64,000 nt of DNA from Neisseriaceae bacterium CLB008 (GTDB taxonomy: Bacteria > Pseudomonadota > Gammaproteobacteria > Burkholderiales > Neisseriaceae). The notes beneath the pieces are model-generated. The model saw nothing but the letters and a program-made list of their open reading frames with translations. It was not told the DNA's origin and made no database searches. The translations under genes were made by a program, and so were the position numbers. Shown one piece after another: positions 61,174 to 64,000 of this stretch. The stretch is taken from NCBI GenBank assembly GCA_041228285.1, contig CP166133.1, forward strand, positions 868,001-932,000, given 5' to 3'. Within the stretch, counting starts at the first letter, position 1. Every line of letters begins with the position of its first letter.

Positions 61174-62213
61174 AGGGTGGCCATGCAGTGGTTCGCGCCC
61201 ATTAATTGCTGGTGAGCGATCAGTAGCCAGCCATCATGAGCGCTCACCGGTAAGTAGGCCGCGGCCTGTTGGACCGCTCGTTGCGCCTGCATGATGTGCA
61301 AACGCTGTACGGCACATGCGCTGCGATCGATGAATAAACGCAGGCCGCCACGTTTGAGGTCGGTGGCGTCGAACAGCATCGGCCCATCGCTGTCGGGGGT
61401 ATCGCCTGCGACTAAGATGGGCTGACGGACGGCGTCGATGTGGGTTTTAATGGCGGCGACCTTGCCTTCGGCCCAGGTCAGCGGCGCTAATAGCTGGGTA
61501 GTCAGGTGATGCTGGTCTAGGTTTTCGGTACGATAGCTGCCGGCGGCCATGCGCTGCCGCGCAGTGGTGACGTCGCCAGTATGTGGATCGCGTAACAAAG
61601 TGGTGACGCCGATGACGTGCTCTGCTGGGACGTGATAACCATATTGAGGATCGGCCAGTAACATGCGTACGGCTTCTTCGAGGCCGGCGCTGACAATGTA
61701 GACGGCGATGCCGTGCTGTTGTAGCGCCGCAATGAGCTGCTGCATGCCCAAAACCATGCGTGGGGGGTGGCTTAAGCCTGATTGGGCGTTGCCGTTTAGC
61801 CAGGTGCGCACCGGCAGGGCTTGGCCAGCAGCGAGCATAGCGTCTAGGCTGGCCTTGAGCTGACCTAGGCTGAGGCCGGCAAAGCTTTGGGCAATCCAAG
61901 CGTAGCCAATATTGGCGTCGAGGGCGCACAAGCGAGTGTAATAGCTGTAGAGGCTTTCTGGCTCAGCACCTATTGAGTTTAAAAAAGGCAGTAGCTTTAA
62001 TTCGGCTGCCAGCGTGTCTTGGCTGATCAGGCCTTGTCGTTCTAAATAGGCCAGCAGCGGTTCGGTTAAGTCGTGCTGATAGCAGGTTTGGTCGGCGTCA
62101 AATACGGCGTATTCACCTTGATGCGCGTGGCGCTGGATCAAGGCGCACAGGCGCGTGGCGGCGTCCTCAGGCCAGGCGGATAAATCCATCTGCGTTGTGG
62201 GCGTGGTCGACAT
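61170..62213 (-). CDS. HAD-superfamily phosphatase (phosphorylcholine phosphatase/phosphoserine phosphatase-like)
   Basis: 347 residues. HAD motif I is FDADQTCY (Asp39-x-Asp41-x-Thr43), followed by an LLAYLE helix as in PchP-type enzymes; motif II SAGL and motif III/IV with GDTPDSDGPML. Pseudomonas PchP is periplasmic, but no signal peptide is visible here, so this copy looks cytoplasmic. Substrate unproven. Stop overlaps that of the convergent acetyltransferase. Confidence 0.8.
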   Translation of the reverse strand: MSTTPTTQMDLSAWPEDAATRLCALIQRHAHQGEYAVFDADQTCYQHDLTEPLLAYLERQGLISQDTLAAELKLLPFLNSIGAEPESLYSYYTRLCALDANIGYAWIAQSFAGLSLGQLKASLDAMLAAGQALPVRTWLNGNAQSGLSHPPRMVLGMQQLIAALQQHGIAVYIVSAGLEEAVRMLLADPQYGYHVPAEHVIGVTTLLRDPHTGDVTTARQRMAAGSYRTENLDQHHLTTQLLAPLTWAEGKVAAIKTHIDAVRQPILVAGDTPDSDGPMLFDATDLKRGGLRLFIDRSACAVQRLHIMQAQRAVQQAAAYLPVSAHDGWLLIAHQQLMGANHCMATL

Positions 62214-62301
62214 GCTGGTTCCAAGGCAAGGGTGAGTGACTCAGATTAGCACAGTGATGTGTCAATTTGATGATGGCTTAGCCTTGTGCCAAGCTTCAGA
62301 A

Positions 62302-62778
62302 TCATTTTGGCATGTTTGATCGTTTCGCGTCGGGGTGAGGTAAGGCTAGGGTGAGCGTAGGATAGGGTTTGCCGGCGCCATCGAGGGCTTGCCTGCTGAT
62401 TTGGCGACAGCCATAGTGTCGGTAAAAGCCAACGGCCTGCTCGTTTTGTTCGTTGACGTCTAGCGTGGTGGCGGCTAAATTTGCCACCGCAAAATCCAGC
62501 AGCAAGGTGCCAACGCCGTGGCCGCGTGCCTGCGCATCAATGAACAGCATTTCCACGCAGCCGTCTAAGACACCGACAAAGCCGACGATGCGTTCTGTTT
62601 TTGTGTCAACGGCTTGATACAGCGTCACCGCTGGAAAATACACCGGTATCAGCTGCTGTTTGATTTCGGCATAGTCTTCAGGTTTTAAAAAATGATGGGT
62701 GGCCAATACTGAAGTGGACCAAATAGTGGCCAGTTCTGTGTAGTTTGCCGCTAGGGCGGGTTGGATGTGAATAGTCAT
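62302..62778 (-). CDS. GNAT family N-acetyltransferase (YjaB-like)
   Basis: 158 residues. Acetyl-CoA loop QARGHGVGTLLL near 80 and GFYRHYGC near 125 are the family blocks. I use ATG at 62778, just past the MerR stop at 62790; an earlier start would overlap it. Probably co-transcribed with the upstream MerR gene and thus under its control. Confidence 0.8.
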   Translation of the reverse strand: MTIHIQPALAANYTELATIWSTSVLATHHFLKPEDYAEIKQQLIPVYFPAVTLYQAVDTKTERIVGFVGVLDGCVEMLFIDAQARGHGVGTLLLDFAVANLAATTLDVNEQNEQAVGFYRHYGCRQISRQALDGAGKPYPTLTLALPHPDAKRSNMPK

Positions 62779-62789
62779 GGTGAGCGTGT

Positions 62790-63752
62790 TTAGGGTGAGT
62801 TGGTAAAGGTTTGGTTTAGCCAGGACTGCCAAGTGTCAGCGCGGGCTGGATTTAGGCATAAGCCCTGTTGTAAGCGTGGTTCAGCCAAAAAACCGTGCAT
62901 GATTTGCCGAGTCAATGCTTCATCGCCTTGACCTAGGGTGAGGCACCAATGCCGCCATGCATGATGGCAGCTGGCAGGGTCGAGCTGATGGTGCGTCACC
63001 TGGTGTAAATCAGCCAAGATGTTTGGCCAAGCAGACAGGGCTTGAGCATGAGTGTGATTTAAGCAGGCTGTGGCTGCTGGCGTCAGCTGTGCTTGCCATA
63101 AGAGCCGATGCTGCTGAGCCCATTGAGCGCGAATGGTGTCGGCATGAGGCCGATCCAGCTGTGCAAAGGCGGTGAGGTTTGGATTGTGCCAAAGATGGTG
63201 ATGGCACAATAAGCTGGCATCGGTTAAGGCCTCAAAGCTGGCAACCAAGTCCCAAGCCGTGTTTTGTGTCTCATGAGCCAGCAGCTGTTGCCAGCGTGCA
63301 CTTTGGTTCAGGTGGGATTCATACAAGGCCAGCGCATCAAAAGCATCGGTGGCGTGCCATTGGTCCGAGAGGCGGATCAAATCAGGGTTAAGGGCCCAGT
63401 CTATCCAGGAAGGCTGTTGGTTGTTGGCTATTTTGCTGATCACACTCTGCAATCTAGTGTGCACCGTTTGCAGCTGGGATAAACGTTGATCTAGCAGCGC
63501 TAGATGTTGTTTGAGGTGGGGCAAAATATCGTCAGGATAGTCGGCCAAGGCCTGTTTGACTTCATCTAGCGACATGCCCACTTGGCTCAAACACACGATT
63601 TGCATTAAGCGCTGCACGTTTTGGGTATCATACAGCCGATAGCCACCGTCGCTGCGCCTTGCTGGCTTCAGGAGGCCAATTTGCTCGTAATGATGTAGTG
63701 TTCTGACGCTGATGTTAGCGAGCTTGGCTAATTCACCCACTTTCCAGTGCAT
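62790..63752 (-). CDS. MerR-family regulator with large C-terminal effector domain (TipA/BltR-like)
   Basis: 320 residues. MerR helix-turn-helix (KVGELAKLANISVRTLHHYEQIGLLKPARRSDGGYRLYD), a coiled-coil, then about 200 residues rich in His, Trp and Gln; no metal Cys, so it likely senses an organic ligand. AAGGA precedes ATG. Its own promoter (63782-63812) has the 19-bp MerR spacer, so autoregulation with its acetyltransferase partner is likely. Confidence 0.9.
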   Translation of the reverse strand: MHWKVGELAKLANISVRTLHHYEQIGLLKPARRSDGGYRLYDTQNVQRLMQIVCLSQVGMSLDEVKQALADYPDDILPHLKQHLALLDQRLSQLQTVHTRLQSVISKIANNQQPSWIDWALNPDLIRLSDQWHATDAFDALALYESHLNQSARWQQLLAHETQNTAWDLVASFEALTDASLLCHHHLWHNPNLTAFAQLDRPHADTIRAQWAQQHRLLWQAQLTPAATACLNHTHAQALSAWPNILADLHQVTHHQLDPASCHHAWRHWCLTLGQGDEALTRQIMHGFLAEPRLQQGLCLNPARADTWQSWLNQTFTNSP

Positions 63753-63781
63753 GTCTGTTCCTTCTGGTGTTCAATAGGCTC

Positions 63782-63812
63782 ACTATAAAGGCTAACGTAA
63801 CGTTAGTGTCAA
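63782..63812 (-). promoter_or_regulatory. MerR-type promoter with 19-bp spacer
   Basis: On the minus strand TTGACA and TATAGT are separated by 19 bases. The spacer holds CTAACGT-T-ACGTTAG, a perfect 7-bp inverted repeat. This is the textbook architecture for MerR-type activation by spacer distortion. Confidence 0.92.
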
Positions 63813-63880
63813 GCACCGAGTTTTATGATCCTATCAGCCCTTGGCTTGAGTATTTGGCTTGGGATGGTTTATTCACCATC

Positions 63881-63972
63881 GCGTAGGGTGGGTAAAGCGA
63901 AGCCTACCCACCGCTCTTAACGTCCCCCTGCCTACATTTAAAATCCGCGTGGGTCACGACCCACCCTACGCT
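63881..63972. repeat. Dispersed repeat copy, inverse orientation
   Basis: Ninety-odd bases. Read on the minus strand it begins GTAGGGTGGGTCGTGACCCACG and ends GTGGGTAGGCTTCGCTTTACCCACC, like the 40999-41330 units. The two ends (GTAGGGTGGGT and ACCCACCCTAC) are inverse complements, so the whole element can fold on itself. It lies outside genes. Confidence 0.85.
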
Positions 63973-64000
63973 TAAGGGCCTACGCTGTGGACGTAAATCA

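Overview
The window reads as ordinary chromosome of a Gram-negative proteobacterium, most likely a betaproteobacterium. The reasons are outer-membrane genes (usher, TolC, TonB receptor), a leucine-degradation (liu) cluster beside a divergent TetR regulator, E. coli-like CueR and EmrE proteins, and an initiator tRNA with the bacterial C1:A72 mismatch. GC content looks moderate, roughly mid-50s. I saw no insertion sequence, CRISPR array, rRNA or phage structural gene, and did not notice the neisserial DNA uptake sequence. The genus is not resolved.

Layout. 0-10 kb: a truncated Cys-rich winged-helix regulator divergent from an MFS exporter across a perfect inverted repeat; an amino-acid ABC importer; an NAD(P)HX dehydratase; an acetyltransferase; an EamA exporter with an XRE-cupin regulator; a photolyase. 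9.3-14.2 kb: an outer-membrane factor / HlyD adaptor / two ABC-2 permeases operon with no ATPase gene. 14.3-21.5 kb: a chaperone-usher fimbrial operon (pilin, chaperone, usher, tip adhesin, second chaperone) convergent with a DsbC-like isomerase. 22-31 kb: a lipoprotein, an EmrE-type pump, a sodium:solute symporter, cueR, ppx, corA, a copper cluster (Cys/His-rich protein, DUF411 protein, Met-rich Tat-exported multicopper oxidase) and a second EamA exporter.

31.8-40.3 kb: a glutamate/dicarboxylate-type symporter divergent from a LysR gene that is followed by an aminotransferase, a YdiJ-type D-2-hydroxyglutarate dehydrogenase and an HglS-type (DUF1338) 2-oxoadipate dioxygenase/decarboxylase. 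These three enzymes account for 2-aminoadipate -> 2-oxoadipate -> D-2-hydroxyglutarate -> 2-oxoglutarate, the lower lysine pathway. 40.4-42.7 kb: a small periplasmic protein, three tandem 111-bp repeats, a small basic protein divergent from a CI/LexA-like S24 repressor, and tRNA-fMet. 42.9-52.1 kb: the liu operon (isovaleryl-CoA to acetoacetate plus acetyl-CoA) with a TetR regulator and an acyl-CoA synthetase.

52.4-59.7 kb: an iron-complex uptake operon (TonB receptor, Tat-type binding protein, FecCD permease, ATPase) ending in an NtaA/SnaA-type flavin monooxygenase, with a convergent TetR gene. A Fur-like box and a strong promoter with tandem CGGT repeats precede it. This is the best candidate for an undescribed system: uptake coupled to oxidative breakdown of an iron chelate. 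59.9-64 kb: small cytoplasmic genes (GrpB-type, two acetyltransferases, a HAD phosphatase), a MerR regulator with a textbook 19-bp-spacer promoter, and an inverted copy of the dispersed repeat found at 41 kb.
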